The notes: a model not told the origin generated them from the sequence alone. DNA of 64,000 bases from Bretschneidera sinensis (GCA_023935145.1 CM043705.1:20896501-20960500); one strand, 5' to 3'. Counted from the first letter of the stretch, positions 11,787 to 22,060 are shown. Numbers and translations are program-made.

Positions 11787-11888
11787 TGCGACTCAGCAGG
11801 ACAAACACGTGGTTTATGGTCTTTGCAAGTATTGTAGATATCTCTAGTCTCAATAGCTAGAAAAAACAAGATAGAAACACAAATATAA

Positions 11889-12132
11889 TGTAACGACCCT
11901 TCTCGGACTGACCACTCCAAGATTGAATCGTCACATTTTACTATCTCAGCATGATATGTATATGCAATAATATAAAAGCATACATCAACTGAAAAGAAAT
12001 ATTACATCAAAATCCTCAACTCTTTTCAGAGGAGACAATTCATCATTCTTTTATCGGAAACAATATATATAATATAAAATGCATATAAATTAACAAATTC
12101 TCAAAAAATTTCTTTCATCATTCTTTCACAAG
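11889..12132 (-). repeat. G1 3' LTR, segment 1
   Basis: Matches 49521-49770 of the G1 5' LTR nearly base for base (CGTCACATTTTACTA, AACTCTTTTCAGAG, ATTCTCAAAAA). It stops where a solo Copia LTR is inserted and resumes at 13235. Confidence 0.88.
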
Positions 12133-12137
12133 ATTGG

Positions 12138-13229
12138 TGTTGGAAATCACCTTGACAAGATGCCCAGGTGGTGATCTTCCAAACACCCAAGTCTAGAATG
12201 ACTTGTAGAAATAATTTTAGCAATCGAACACAAGAACAGAAAATCAAAGAAAGTAAGAAGACAAGCAATTTGTTATCGAGGTTCGACAATGTGCCTACGT
12301 CCCCGTGAGTTCCTCCAAACTCTCTGCACTATCTCAAATGGTTCTTACAAGTTACAGCAATCCCCTTCAAGAAACCTTAAGTTCTTGAAGAAACCAAGAA
12401 GAGAACGAGAAAGTGATAGACCTATTACAATGCTTTCTATCAATTCTCTACTAACCTCTCTTCTTTTACAACCAGCCTCACTACAAAGAGTCCCTCTTGT
12501 GTTTATGTCTCTCACACAATTCTCTTTTGTATTTACAATTGATCTCTCACAATGTCACAAACTTGTGTTGTTGTCTATGTTCTATCTCTTAAAAATGAGG
12601 CTAAGGAACCCCTTTTATAGCCTCCCACTTCTTGGACATTCTTGTGATTCAATCTCCACCCTTTGATCATGATCTCCTTTTAATCTTAGCCCTTCAACAT
12701 CCTCCAAGTGGTATTGCGCGTTTTGGTATTGCGCACACACACTTTGGAGAGCCTTTATGCCTGCTGCCTCGTTGCAGCAGTGTGCCTGGCGGTGTGGCAC
12801 TCAGCAGGGTGCGGTGCGGTGCTGAGGCAGAGTGTGCTTATGTGCACGCTGGACAATGCACCGCAGATGGCTGAGTGGTGCAGCGCCGGTTCTGTCCCAG
12901 CATCACCCTTGCTGGACGGTGCGTCGTTGGTGGATGGCCGATGCGCCGTTGGAGTGGTCCTGGAGCTTACCTTCTAGACGGCGTGGCGTTGGAGAGGGGG
13001 CGGTGCACTGCTGGTGCACACTGATGCTGTCGAGCAGTGCACACACTCCATCAGCTTGTGTGCAGAAGTGCACACACCAGTGTGCCTAGTCTTCCCTTGC
13101 TCCAAATTGATGCACACATATGTGTGAAGCCTTCTAACTTGCTGAAATTTAATTCTCCATTCTTGGTTTAGATTTTAACCATGTTTGAACCATGGTTGGA
13201 CCTGTGCAAACCTTAGACAAATACCAACA
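12138..13229 (-). mobile_element. Solo Copia LTR (1,092 bp) inserted in the G1 LTR
   Basis: Begins TGTTGGAAATCACC and ends TAGACAAATACCAACA. It is flanked by an exact 5-bp target duplication ATTGG (12133-12137, 13230-13234). The uninterrupted site is visible in the sister G1 LTR at about 49768 (AAGATGTTGACC). Start, end and several internal blocks (CCAGGTGGTGA, AGTCTAGAATGACTTGTA, CCTACGTCCCCGTGAG) match the LTRs of Copia C (41030-47062), so it belongs to a related family. No internal region remains, which indicates LTR-LTR recombination. A GC-rich block (12780-13090) stands out from the AT-rich surroundings and explains several spurious reading frames there. Confidence 0.92.
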
Positions 13230-13234
13230 ATTGG

Positions 13235-13787
13235 AGATGTTGACCACAAGAATTATTTAAAGTAAATACTCTGAATATCAGCTCAAAAATCTATTTGTCC
13301 TGTTCGTTGCTTGAAATATTTTAACAACGAGATGTGGGCTTCATAAACTCAGTGAATTAAATTTACTAGAAGTATTCGATTGGTATACTTCTAGTTATAG
13401 CTCATAATTTAATCATAAACAATCATATATCTCTTCTCATATAAAATCAATCATTATGTTTATAATTTCAATATCTTCTCATATATTTCGTCAACTCAAA
13501 TTTATCATAATTTACCTCATAATATATATATCATATTCAATCACTAATTATCATATCATATTCAATCAACTCCTCATAATAGTTGTTTCATTATGAAACT
13601 CATCTTTCTATCAATCATTTCACAATCAATTCTGATACTTTAGTATCTTAATCATCAATGATAAAATAATCAAATAAAAATGCTCATTCATCATCACTCC
13701 ATACTAGCATTGTATTGGAAAATACCAATTTCGGTATATCATCTGGGAACGTATTCCTATATGTCGACATGTTTAAGCCAAACCAGC
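13235..13787 (-). repeat. G1 3' LTR, segment 2
   Basis: Continues segment 1 (AGATGTTGACCACAAGAATTATTTAAAGTAAATACT aligns with 49765-49800, in short blocks). It ends at AACCAGC, where G2 is inserted in the opposite orientation. The LTR continues at 39125 with CACCTTCCTGGTC. Confidence 0.88.
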
Positions 13788-14070
13788 TGTAAAACATGTA
13801 TTCATAAAGTAAGGGTAAAGAAGTAATTTAATAAATATGACATGGACTTAAAATAATATATATGCGAAAGATCAAAATTTTGTAAAACAATTCTTTAAAA
13901 AAAAGACACGTGGACAGCATGTAAGAAAAAAAAGAAAAAGAATAAAAAAATTGAAGGCTCCAGCGTGGAGAAGGAAAAAGAAAAAGAAAAAGCAAAAATG
14001 TGGCAACACCTGGAGATGGTAAATAGGTTGCATGTTTAGCAGCGCAACATTAAGCAAATGGTGGAATATA
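13788..14070 (+). repeat. G2 5' LTR fragment
   Basis: Aligns with the start of the G2 3' LTR (26809-26886 then 36986-about 37190): AAAGTAAGGGTAAAGAAGTA, ATGCGAAAGATCAAAATTTT, GGCAACACCTGGAG, GCATGTTTAGCAG. Around 14070 it passes directly into Copia A internal sequence. Confidence 0.88.
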
Positions 14071-15279
14071 TACCGTCATGAATGAGATCACGAATCTCAG
14101 CCAGTAAACTCTCGGTGCGCTCTCGATACAGCTCGAAGTCATCCCGGAGGGTCTCAATGGAGGGGCTCAAGGTCTGGAATCCGGACTGCATAGTCAGCTG
14201 GAGACTCGTGATAGCCTGAAGTAGATCGTCGTATCTAGCTTGACTAGAAATCAAGTCACCCAAAGGAGGTGCTCGAGCATCTGTATCCATATCAGCAGCA
14301 GCATCCTCATCATCACTACTGTCATCCTCTCCAATCCAAATGTGCTTCCCGGCCTTGGAGTAGATGAAGCCGTCGTGGACCGTGCATCCCATCTTTTTCA
14401 TTGAGGAGATGTTGATAATGTCCTTTAGCCCGATATCCTGAGCCTCGGAGGCAGGGAGAGGCACTCGGGAGTGCTAGAGTATAAGCGTGATGAGCATCCC
14501 GTAGGGAAGACATCCAGAGTCGCTCACTTCACCATTAATCATGTTGGTGAGCAGCATGGGGTATATATTGAAGTGGTGCCCAGTTTTAAGGCACCAAATC
14601 AATACGGTATCTATTTTTGATAGATACCCCTGACTTCTTAGTCTCGGGTGGATGGTCCAACTCACGATGAGATTGAATAATTTGAGTTTCGGGGCATATC
14701 ACTGCATGTGTGAAATGTAGTTGGTCTGAACATATAGTTAGGGTCGCCCCTAGCGATCTAACACACCTCCTCAATCTCGAAATTGTCTGGCTATCCATCC
14801 AGACTCTATTGGATCCCTCCCACAGGGATCCTCAAAATGTTCATCAAGAGGTCAGTATTGATCTCAAACTCCACACCCATGACACTGGTTCTGAACCTTA
14901 GAGCCAGTGGACTGGGTTTCACCAAGTTCACATAGAACTGGTGAATCAGTCTGGGGTAGTATTTCTTATGTACCTTGGCCAGTGAGGTTAAGTGTATGGC
15001 CTCGAAGGCAAGTAATATGTCAAAATTACCATGACGAATAAAGTCAAAATTGACAACTCTACCTGTCATGATTTTCTTGTGGTGGATAACGGAATTATGC
15101 CTAGCCTTCACCGCTGGGCTAGAGAATAGAGTGTCATCAAGCTCTGTTCTGGGTTTTTTGCTGGATGAGCCTGCCATGCCCTTGCCCCTCGAATCTGGAA
15201 CCATTGATTTGGTGGACTTTGGCCTTGTAGGCACATTTGGTCCCCCAATGGTGTATTTAACTCGGATTCTATCGGTCAT
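14070..15279 (-). pseudogene. Extra ORF of Copia A, downstream of pol
   Basis: Begins at an ATG (15279) that is the first AUG after the internal TATA box at 15491-15499. The first 157 codons are open (15279-14806). They include a basic, Ser/Lys-rich start and the block IRHGNFDILLAFEAIHLTSL, then RFRTSVMGVEFEINTDLL and LRIPVGGI. After stops and frame changes it resumes with a segment open from 14464 (HIWIGEDDSSDDEDAAADMD, then a possible coiled coil QARYDDLLQAITSLQLTMQS). This resembles the plant proteins annotated as 'putative plant transposon protein' (PF20167-like) often found in SIRE-type elements; I infer this from motif memory. Function unknown; an env-like role is sometimes proposed for ORFs in this place. 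The homologue in Copia B (28773-30041) has the same layout. Confidence 0.75.
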
Positions 15280-15490
15280 TTTTGGGAAAAAGAGTTTTTG
15301 GGTAAGAGGAGTTTTGAGAGGAAATGGTGGATTTCAACCGTAGAAAGTTGAAATAGATGTTGGGGATGAGTAAAGTGATGTGTTTTGTTAGTGTTTTGAT
15401 GGTTTTTGGATCAAAATGGCGAGATTTTGTAGAGAGAGAAAGCTAGGTTTTTTGAAAATGGCGTGAAAATCTGGAAAAAAAATGAAGAGA

Positions 15491-15499
15491 CTATTTATA
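15491..15499 (-). promoter_or_regulatory. Internal TATA box upstream of the Copia A extra ORF
   Basis: On the minus strand TATAAATAG sits about 12 bp downstream of the palindrome array (15511-15752) and 212 nt before the ATG at 15279. There is no other AUG between, and the leader contains a CTTTCTCTCTCTACA pyrimidine tract. The same box and spacing are present in Copia B (30198-30206). Confidence 0.65.
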
Positions 15500-15510
15500 G
15501 AATCGCGATA

Positions 15511-15752
15511 CCAGTCGACTGGGATAAGGATACCAGTCGGCTGGGTCCTTTGCAAAGATGAACAGTTTTGCATACTAGTCGACTGGGTCAGGATACCAGT
15601 TGACTGGAAGAATAGGTAGAGAGATACCAGTCGACTGGGTTGATAACTGAATTTCAAAATTTTGGCTCCAAACAAAGTCTAGTTGAACTAGTAGACTGGG
15701 AAATTAGGCAGTGACTTTCCAGTCGACTGGGATAGCCTTACCAGTCGACTGG
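15511..15752. repeat. CCAGTCGACTGG palindrome array in the Copia A spacer
   Basis: Seven clear copies (15511, 15533, 15575, 15596, 15627, 15719, 15741) and one degraded copy of a 12-bp palindrome, irregularly spaced between the RNase H region and the extra ORF. Variants mostly change the central CG to TG or CA, or the flanking C/G, as expected from decay of methylated cytosines. Confidence 0.9.
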
Positions 15753-15891
15753 ACTCTTAAGAAAATTTTAATTCTTGAGTCTTAGCACGAAATTTGTTTA
15801 TCTATGCCATCTTAAGTGAGGGAGATATTAAACAAGGATTAATACTCATTCACTAGATGTCAAGTATGCATAATGATGAATGATGAAGTAA

Positions 15892-16643
15892 TCAGACATT
15901 CAATTTATCATAATATAGCAACCCCATTAATAGTCTAATTTTGCAGAAGCTAGCTTCACTTAGAGGTCTTGTAAGAATATTAGCTATTTGATCATCTGAT
16001 GGTATGAATTCTAGTCTTATATCACCTTTTTGAGTATGGTCTCTTAAGAAATGGTGTCTAATTTTTATGTGTTTGGTTTTAGAGTGCTGAATAGGATTCT
16101 TAGTTAGATTGATAGCACTAGTATTATCACAATGAATTGGGATACTTTTAAAGGGTCTTCTTGTTGTTGTTTCATCCATAACACTTGAGCACAACAACTT
16201 CTAGCTGCTACATATTCAACCTCGACGGTTGATAGTGCAACAGAATTTTGTTTCTTGGAAAACCAAGAGGTTAACATTGCACCTAAGAATTAGCATGTTC
16301 CACTTGTGCTTTTTCTATCTAACCTACATTCAGCAAAATCAGCATCTAAATATCGTACAAGCTCAAAAGATGAATCTCTAGAGTACCATAATCATATGGT
16401 TTGAGTTCCTTGTATATATCTAAGGATTCTTTTTACTGCAACTCCATGTGATTCCTTAAGATTAGCTTGAAATCTAGCACACATGCATACACTGAACATT
16501 ATATCAGGTCTACTTATAGTCAAATAAAGCAAAGCTCCTATCATGCTTCTATAATATCTAGTATCTACACATTTACCTCCTTCATCAAGATCAAGTTTTG
16601 TTGAAGTGCACATGGGTGTTCCAAGTAGCTTTGAGCTTTCCAT
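15892..16643 (-). pseudogene. Copia A RNase H region
   Basis: Two open segments make up the end of pol: 16643-16392 (TRYYRSMIGALLYLTISRPD, typical of the RT-RNase H connection) and 16197-15892 (IHCDNTSAINLTKNP, KHIKIRHHFLRDH, DQIANILTRPL). Stops and a frame change separate them. RNase H removes the RNA template during reverse transcription. The end of pol lies about 140 bp before the palindrome array. Confidence 0.85.
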
Positions 16644-16697
16644 CCCAAACCTCTTTAATAAGTCCTTAGTGTACTTTTATTGATTGATGAAGATGCC

Positions 16698-17595
16698 TCA
16701 TTTTAGTTGTTTTATTTGAAGTCCAAGGAAGTAGGTAAGCTCTCCCATCATGCTCATTTCAAATTCACCTTGCATGGCAAACTCTTGACACATAGATTCA
16801 TTAGTAGCACCAAATATAATATCATCAACATATATTTGGACTAGAAGAGTGTCATTTTTGTGAGTCTTTGTGAAGAGAGTTGTGTCTATTTTACATCTGA
16901 TAAAGTTATTGTCAATCAAAAATTTACTTAGTCTTTCATACCATGCCCTTGGAGCTTGCTTCAACCCATATAGAGCCTTAGAAAGCTTGTAGATATGATT
17001 TGGAAGACTAGAATTTTCAAATCCAAGAGGTTGTTCAACATAAACCTCTTCTTCTATAAAGCCATTTAAGAAGGCGCTCTTTACATCCATTTGAAATAAC
17101 TTAAAACTTATTAAAGCATGCAAAGGCTAATAACATTCAAATAGCTTCTAATCTAGCTACGGGAGCATAGGTCTCATCAAAGTCTATTCTTTCTTCTTGA
17201 TTATATCCCTTAGCAACTAGTCTAGCTTTGTTTCTAGTTACTATTCCATTTTCATCCATCTTATTCCTAAATACCCATTTAGTTCCAATTATTGAATGAT
17301 TATTAGGTCTAGGAACTAGATTCCATACATTTTTCCTTTCAAATTGATTTATTTCTTCTTGCATTGCAATTATCCAATCATTATCCTTTTCAGCTTCTAT
17401 AAATATCTTAGGTTCTACTTGAGACAAATAAGCTACATAATTGCAAATATTTCTAATAGAGGAACGAGTTCTTACCCCTCGTGAGGGATCACCTATCACT
17501 TGATCAATCGGGTGATAGTTTACATACCTCCAATCTTTGGGAAGACTATCCTCTTGTCGACTTGTAGATGGTTGGTCTACTTTGAGAGTTTCCAT
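16698..17595 (-). pseudogene. Copia A reverse transcriptase
   Basis: 17595-17137 holds the RT N-terminal part ([48 protein letters not shown]). After a shift, 17123-16698 holds [39 protein letters not shown] and the catalytic box VQIYVDDIIFGATNE. YVDD is intact. The frame break between the two halves, near 17130, disables the protein. Confidence 0.88.
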
Positions 17596-18990
17596 CTCTC
17601 CATTTGTTTGAGGTGGACTCTCCTTTGGGTCAACAATGGGAGTAGGAGTTCCGTTCTTGGAATAAAATCTGCATCATCATTGAAAGAAACTTCTCTACTT
17701 CTAATTGGGTTAGACTCATCAAGAGTTACATGTACAGATTCTTCTACCACTAGAGTTCTCTTGTTGAAAACTCTATAAGCCTTATTAGAGGTTGAATATC
17801 CTAAAAATATTCCTTCATCGGTCTTAGAATTAAATTTACCCAAGTTAGTTTTATTGTTATTTAGGATGAAGCATTTACAATCAAAGGTATAAAAATAAGA
17901 GATATTAGGCTTTCTACCTTTCCATATTTCATATAGAGTTTTGTCAAGAATATACCTAATTAAAATTCTATTCAAGATATAGCAATAAGTGTTTACCGCT
18001 TCAGCCCAAAAGTTTTTTGGTAAACTATTTTCACAAAACATTGTTTTTGAAAATTCTTCTAGAACTCTATTTTTCCTCTCAACAACTCCATTTTGTTGAG
18101 GAGTTCTAGAGGCTGAAAAGTTGTGATCAATCCCATTTTCATCACAAAATTTTAAAAAACTTTGATTTTCAAATTTTTTTCCATGATCACTTCTAATGCT
18201 TGAAATACAAATCCATTTTTTCATTTTGAACCTTTTTGCAAAAAATTTCAAATCCTTTGAAGTCTTCATCCTTGTAAGCAATAAAGATAACAAAGGTATA
18301 TCTTGAATAGTCATCAACAATAACAAGAGCATATTGATGGCCACCTAGACTAATGGTACTGATTGGACCAAATAAGTCAATATGCAAGAGTTCCAAAGGT
18401 GTAATAGTTGAGACTACATTCTTTGATTTAAAAGAAATCCTAGTTTGTTTCCCCATTTAACAAGCATCACATACTTTGTCTTTTTCAAAATTGATTTTGG
18501 GAAGTCCGATGACTAAATGTTTTCTTGAAATGATTTTCAGCAAGTTCATGTTCACATGACCAAGCTTTTTATGCCATAGCCATGGATTTTCACTAATGGC
18601 AGGAAAACTTTTTCCATTTTCGGAATGCAAGGATTTCAAATCAACTATATAAACATTTTCATGTCTATGGCCAACAAATTTAATCTTGTTACTTTTGATG
18701 TCTATAACTAGACAATGAGAGCTCTCAAATGTAACTTTGTTGCCTTTGTCACAAAGTTAACTAATACTTAGTAAATTTGGCTTAAGGCCTTGTACTAGCA
18801 ATACATTATCTATGGTTGAGAAATCATTACCAATTTTTTCATGTCCGATGATCTTTATTTTTGTGTTGTCTCTAATGGTGACAAGTCCACCATCTCTTAG
18901 AGTTAGCTCCTTGAATACACTTTTATCACTAGTCATGTGTTTTGAGCATCCACTATCAAGGTACCAAGAGTTACCCTTTTCTTTGGTGTG
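17577..18990 (-). pseudogene. Copia A protease and integrase
   Basis: The protease/GAG-pre-integrase region lies at about 18990-18457. It includes the segment ending PWLWHKKLGHVNMNLLKIIS with HHCC-type residues and VCDAC. Integrase core: [19 protein letters not shown] (18456-18193), then after a shift ISSIRSDHGKKFEN and TPQQNGVVERKNRVLEEFSK (18344-17577). It finishes in the C-terminal domain (FDCKCFILNN, GIFLGYSTSNKAYRVFNKRT). At least one frameshift and several stops are present. The same region in Copia B has the protease motif WYLDSGCSKHMT. Confidence 0.84.
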
Positions 18991-18999
18991 GAGACATAT

Positions 19000-19605
19000 C
19001 TACATCACACAAGGATACACAATGGCATTTTTAGGTACCCAAAATTTCTTGGGTCTTTTGGGGTTAGTCCTTGAAAATACGGTTCCTTTTGGGACCCATA
19101 CTTTCTTAACAGCATATGGTGATCTATAGACATGTTGATTATGCACACTCCTAGAATAATAGTTATTGAAATTTCTAGGATTTCTTAGTTGTGCATGTCT
19201 ATAATTCTTAGGATAGGAGTTCCTAGGATACATGTTTCTATTGTGAGGAATATGAATATATATGTCATTTCCAGAAAATGTATGAGGATAATTTCTAGGA
19301 TACATGCTTGCATTATCATGAGTATACATATTATTTCTAAAATGACTATGATTGTAATTCCTATGATATGCTTGTGCAGTGTGTAAGTCTTGAGTATAGA
19401 AATTGTTCTTAGGATGCACATGATGATTATTCCTAGCATGTGCATAAGCATTCCTTGAATGAGCATACATATAAGCATGAGTATTTCTAGGATTCTTCAA
19501 TCTTATATTAGCATTAGAATTAGTATTTCTAGACATGATATCATTCAATAGGGGTGTGATTTTAACCTTTGACGTAGAGGTTTCATTCACACATGAAGCT
19601 TTCAT
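19000..19605 (-). pseudogene. His/Asn/Tyr-rich linker of the Copia A Gag-Pol
   Basis: A 201-codon open segment between the gag zinc knuckle and protease. It is strongly enriched in His, Asn, Tyr, Arg and Met, with repeated YPRN and similar units. It ends with KKVWVPKGTVFSR...KRPKKFWVPKN, which resembles the conserved WVPKG stretch before protease in SIRE-type polyproteins. The DNA shows a loose repeat around CCTAGGATACAT. Copia B keeps the equivalent at 33855-34337. No catalytic motif; likely disordered. Confidence 0.75.
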
Positions 19606-19866
19606 AAATAAGCCCTATTTTGAGTTTTGCTTGCCTAATGGAGAGTATCCTAAACCAGATTTTCCTCCACTTAATATTTAGCAAGAAAGCACTTTATCAA
19701 GCTTTTCTTTACCAAGCATGAGTCTAGATATAGTACCATTCAATTCTAATATCTTCTTTTTTAAATTCTCATTTTCATATTTGAGGAAGTCTTGAGAAGC
19801 ATCATACGACAATGAAGATAATTTTTCTTTCTCTTCTCTTAGACTTATCATCTCTTTAGAAAGGGA

Positions 19867-21064
19867 TTACACCTCTTTCTTAAGAGTAGAGTTCCTAGAA
19901 TCAAATTTCTTCAATTCATTATGCATTTCATTTATGACTTTTAACCATTCTTCACTACTACTCACATTGTTTTTTTTAGAAGAAGGAGAAGATAATACCT
20001 CATTTTCATCATCAATTGCCATAAGGCATAGGTTGGCAATTTCCTCATATTCGACTTCTTTATCTGAGGATTCTTCTTCTTCTTTGTCATCACCCCAAGT
20101 GGTTGCAATCATAGCCTTCTTCTTGAAGCTCTTGTATGGTTTGTTCGTTGTCATACAATCAGCCTTGATGTGATCGGGCTTCTTGCATCCATAGCACACA
20201 AGTGGTTCCCTTTTAGAAGTGAGATCCTTTGTGTAAGGTTTCTTGCTTTTCTTTTAGAATCTATGAAATCGCTTGGTGATTAAAGCCATCTCACCATCTT
20301 CTTCGCTGCTCACTGCCTCTTCTTCCTATTCCTCTTCATTGTTATATGTAGAGGCTTTGAGAGCTATCACCTTTTTCTTCTTCTCATCATCATTGACAAT
20401 GGGATTCATTTCCTCCATCTCATATGTTAACAATGACCCAAGAAGTGTCTCAACATCAAGTTTGTCGAGATCTTTGGCCTCCGTGATAGCAGTTTTCTTT
20501 GCTTTCCAAGTGGATGGCAAAGACCTTAAGATTTTTCTTGTTAATTCAAATTCCTCAATGTTCCTACCAAGAAGCTTCAAACCATTAACAATAGTTGTGA
20601 AACGTGAGTGCATTTGAGAAATTGTTTTATTAGGAGACATTCTAAAAGATTCATATTCAGATACTAGCATATAGATTTTTGATTTTTTAACCTCATTAGT
20701 TCCTTCATATGTAACTTGTAATTTATCCCATATTTCCTTAGCTGAAACACATGTAGAGATTTTATTGTATTCAGATATATCTAAAGCATAATGTAAAATA
20801 CTTGTTACTATACTAATTGAAAGACATCATTCTACAATCCTCCTCATTGAACTCAGTTTTGAGTTTAGGCATTGTATGATTAATTTCTCCAACAGTGATT
20901 TCCTTTGATGGAATTCTAGGTCCCTCTTCAATGACTCTCCACAGATTATAATCTTGTCCTTCAAAAAAGATTTTCATCCTATTTTTCTAATACTTATAGT
21001 TGGAGCCATTGAACAAGGGAGACCTAGTATATGAGTGTCCCTCATAATAGCTATTTGCTGCCAT
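19867..21064 (-). pseudogene. Copia A gag with zinc knuckle
   Basis: The ATG at 21064 follows the primer site by about 40 nt and starts MAANSYYEGHSYTRSPLFNG. A stop follows within about 25 codons. The UBN2-type capsid region is open at 20670-20326 (SEYESFRMSPNKTISQMHSR, LPSTWKAKKTAITEAKDLDK). The zinc knuckle CYGCKKPDHIKADC (CX2CX4HX4C, complete) opens the segment 20199-19867, followed by an acidic and coiled-coil stretch. Frame breaks separate these segments. Confidence 0.85.
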
Positions 21065-21413
21065 CGGATCAACTCAAGGATATTAAGCCAAAAATTGAGA
21101 ACGAAGCTCTGATACCAATTGTAGACTAAGGTTTCAACCCAAAAGGGGAAGGGGGTGAATTGGTTTTTAAAACTTTTTTTGCAGATTAAAACACAAGTTT
21201 ATAAAACAGATAACACAGTAAGCATATAACAAGTAATATGTGCTGTAAATAAAGAGATTAAGGAATAGAGGATGCAAACTCAGTTTATAGTGGTTCGGCA
21301 ATATCAGAATCGTTTCGACCCTACGTCCACTCTTTTCAAGGAACCTCCTTGAAGTACTCTACTAAGAAACTTAGTCGTGCAGCTTCACGAGTGTTGCACA
21401 AACCTTACAATCC

Positions 21414-21491
21414 ATTCCTCTTAGAAGCAAACCCCTTCCTCTTGGAAGCAAAAACCCCTTCTTTTCAGAAACAAATCCCTTTATTTCGGAA
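21414..21491 (-). repeat. Tandem 14-nt hairpins in the Copia A LTR leader
   Basis: Four units at 20-23 bp spacing. On the sense strand they read CTTCCGAAATAAAG, TTTCTGAAAAGAAG, CTTCCAAGAGGAAG and CTTCTAAGAGGAAT: stems of about 5 bp with 4-nt loops. The second has GAAA as loop with compensating stem changes. They lie about 180-260 nt downstream of the expected transcription start. Confidence 0.6.
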
Positions 21492-21693
21492 GCAAATCCC
21501 TTTACAATAAATACCGTAAAGAAAACAGTAGAGAGACAACAATGGAAGCTTATACAGCTGAATAATGTCTCTCTTTCTAGGTAAAGCTTGAAGAATGGCT
21601 CAACAATCAATTTTTCAAAGCTTTTTGAGTATTAATGAGTAAAAACTTGTTTGAATGTGTAATACTCTATTTTAAAATGCTTAATAGAGTGGG

Positions 21694-21701
21694 TTTATAT
21701 A
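21694..21701 (-). promoter_or_regulatory. TATA box of the Copia A LTR
   Basis: TATATAAA on the minus strand within GGGTATATAAACCC, conserved in both Copia B LTRs. It separates the upstream palindrome array from the hairpin-bearing leader. Confidence 0.75.
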
Positions 21702-21797
21702 CCCTTGATGTAATATGCCCGTTTGTAACTGATTTTGTCCATTTTGGTACAATTTGTGCTGAAATCTCGCGTCCCAACAGTAATATTTTTTGAACTA

Positions 21798-22060
21798 CCA
21801 GTCGATTAGGTCTTAGTACCAGTCGACTAGGTTCTCTTTAAAAATCATTTTTAAGGCTATTGAAGGTACCAGTCGACTGGGTATGTCTTAGCAGTCGACT
21901 AGGAACTTTCTGCCCAGATTACCAGTTGATTGGATATGTCTTACCAATCGACTGGGAAATCTCTAACCAAAACAGCAGTCAACTGGTATGAGGCATCCAG
22001 TCGACTAGGAACATACTAACCTTTATACCAGAAGATTGGTATATGTACCCAGTCGACTGG
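21798..22060. repeat. CCAGTCGACTGG palindrome array in the Copia A LTR U3
   Basis: About ten copies or close variants of the 12-bp palindrome in 263 bp, all upstream (in element sense) of the LTR TATA box. The same motif forms an array before the internal TATA box at 15491. Confidence 0.9.

Noticed and set aside
11884..11888. TATAA as target duplication of G1
   Set aside because: The sequence after the right end (AACTA at 59801-59805) does not match, so no duplication is claimed.
12289..13089. Several overlapping frames of 80-125 codons in a GC-rich stretch
   Set aside because: They overlap on both strands, show no family motif and lie entirely inside the solo LTR.
15511..15752. CRISPR-like array
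   Set aside because: Short palindromes of 12 bp with irregular spacing, in a plant retrotransposon, with no cas genes; not a CRISPR.
19185..19478. Overlapping hydrophobic frame (Ile/Met/Cys-rich) opposite or shifted to the His/Asn/Tyr-rich linker
   Set aside because: It is a shifted reading of the repetitive linker; the linker frame connects to conserved WVPKG and protease sequence.
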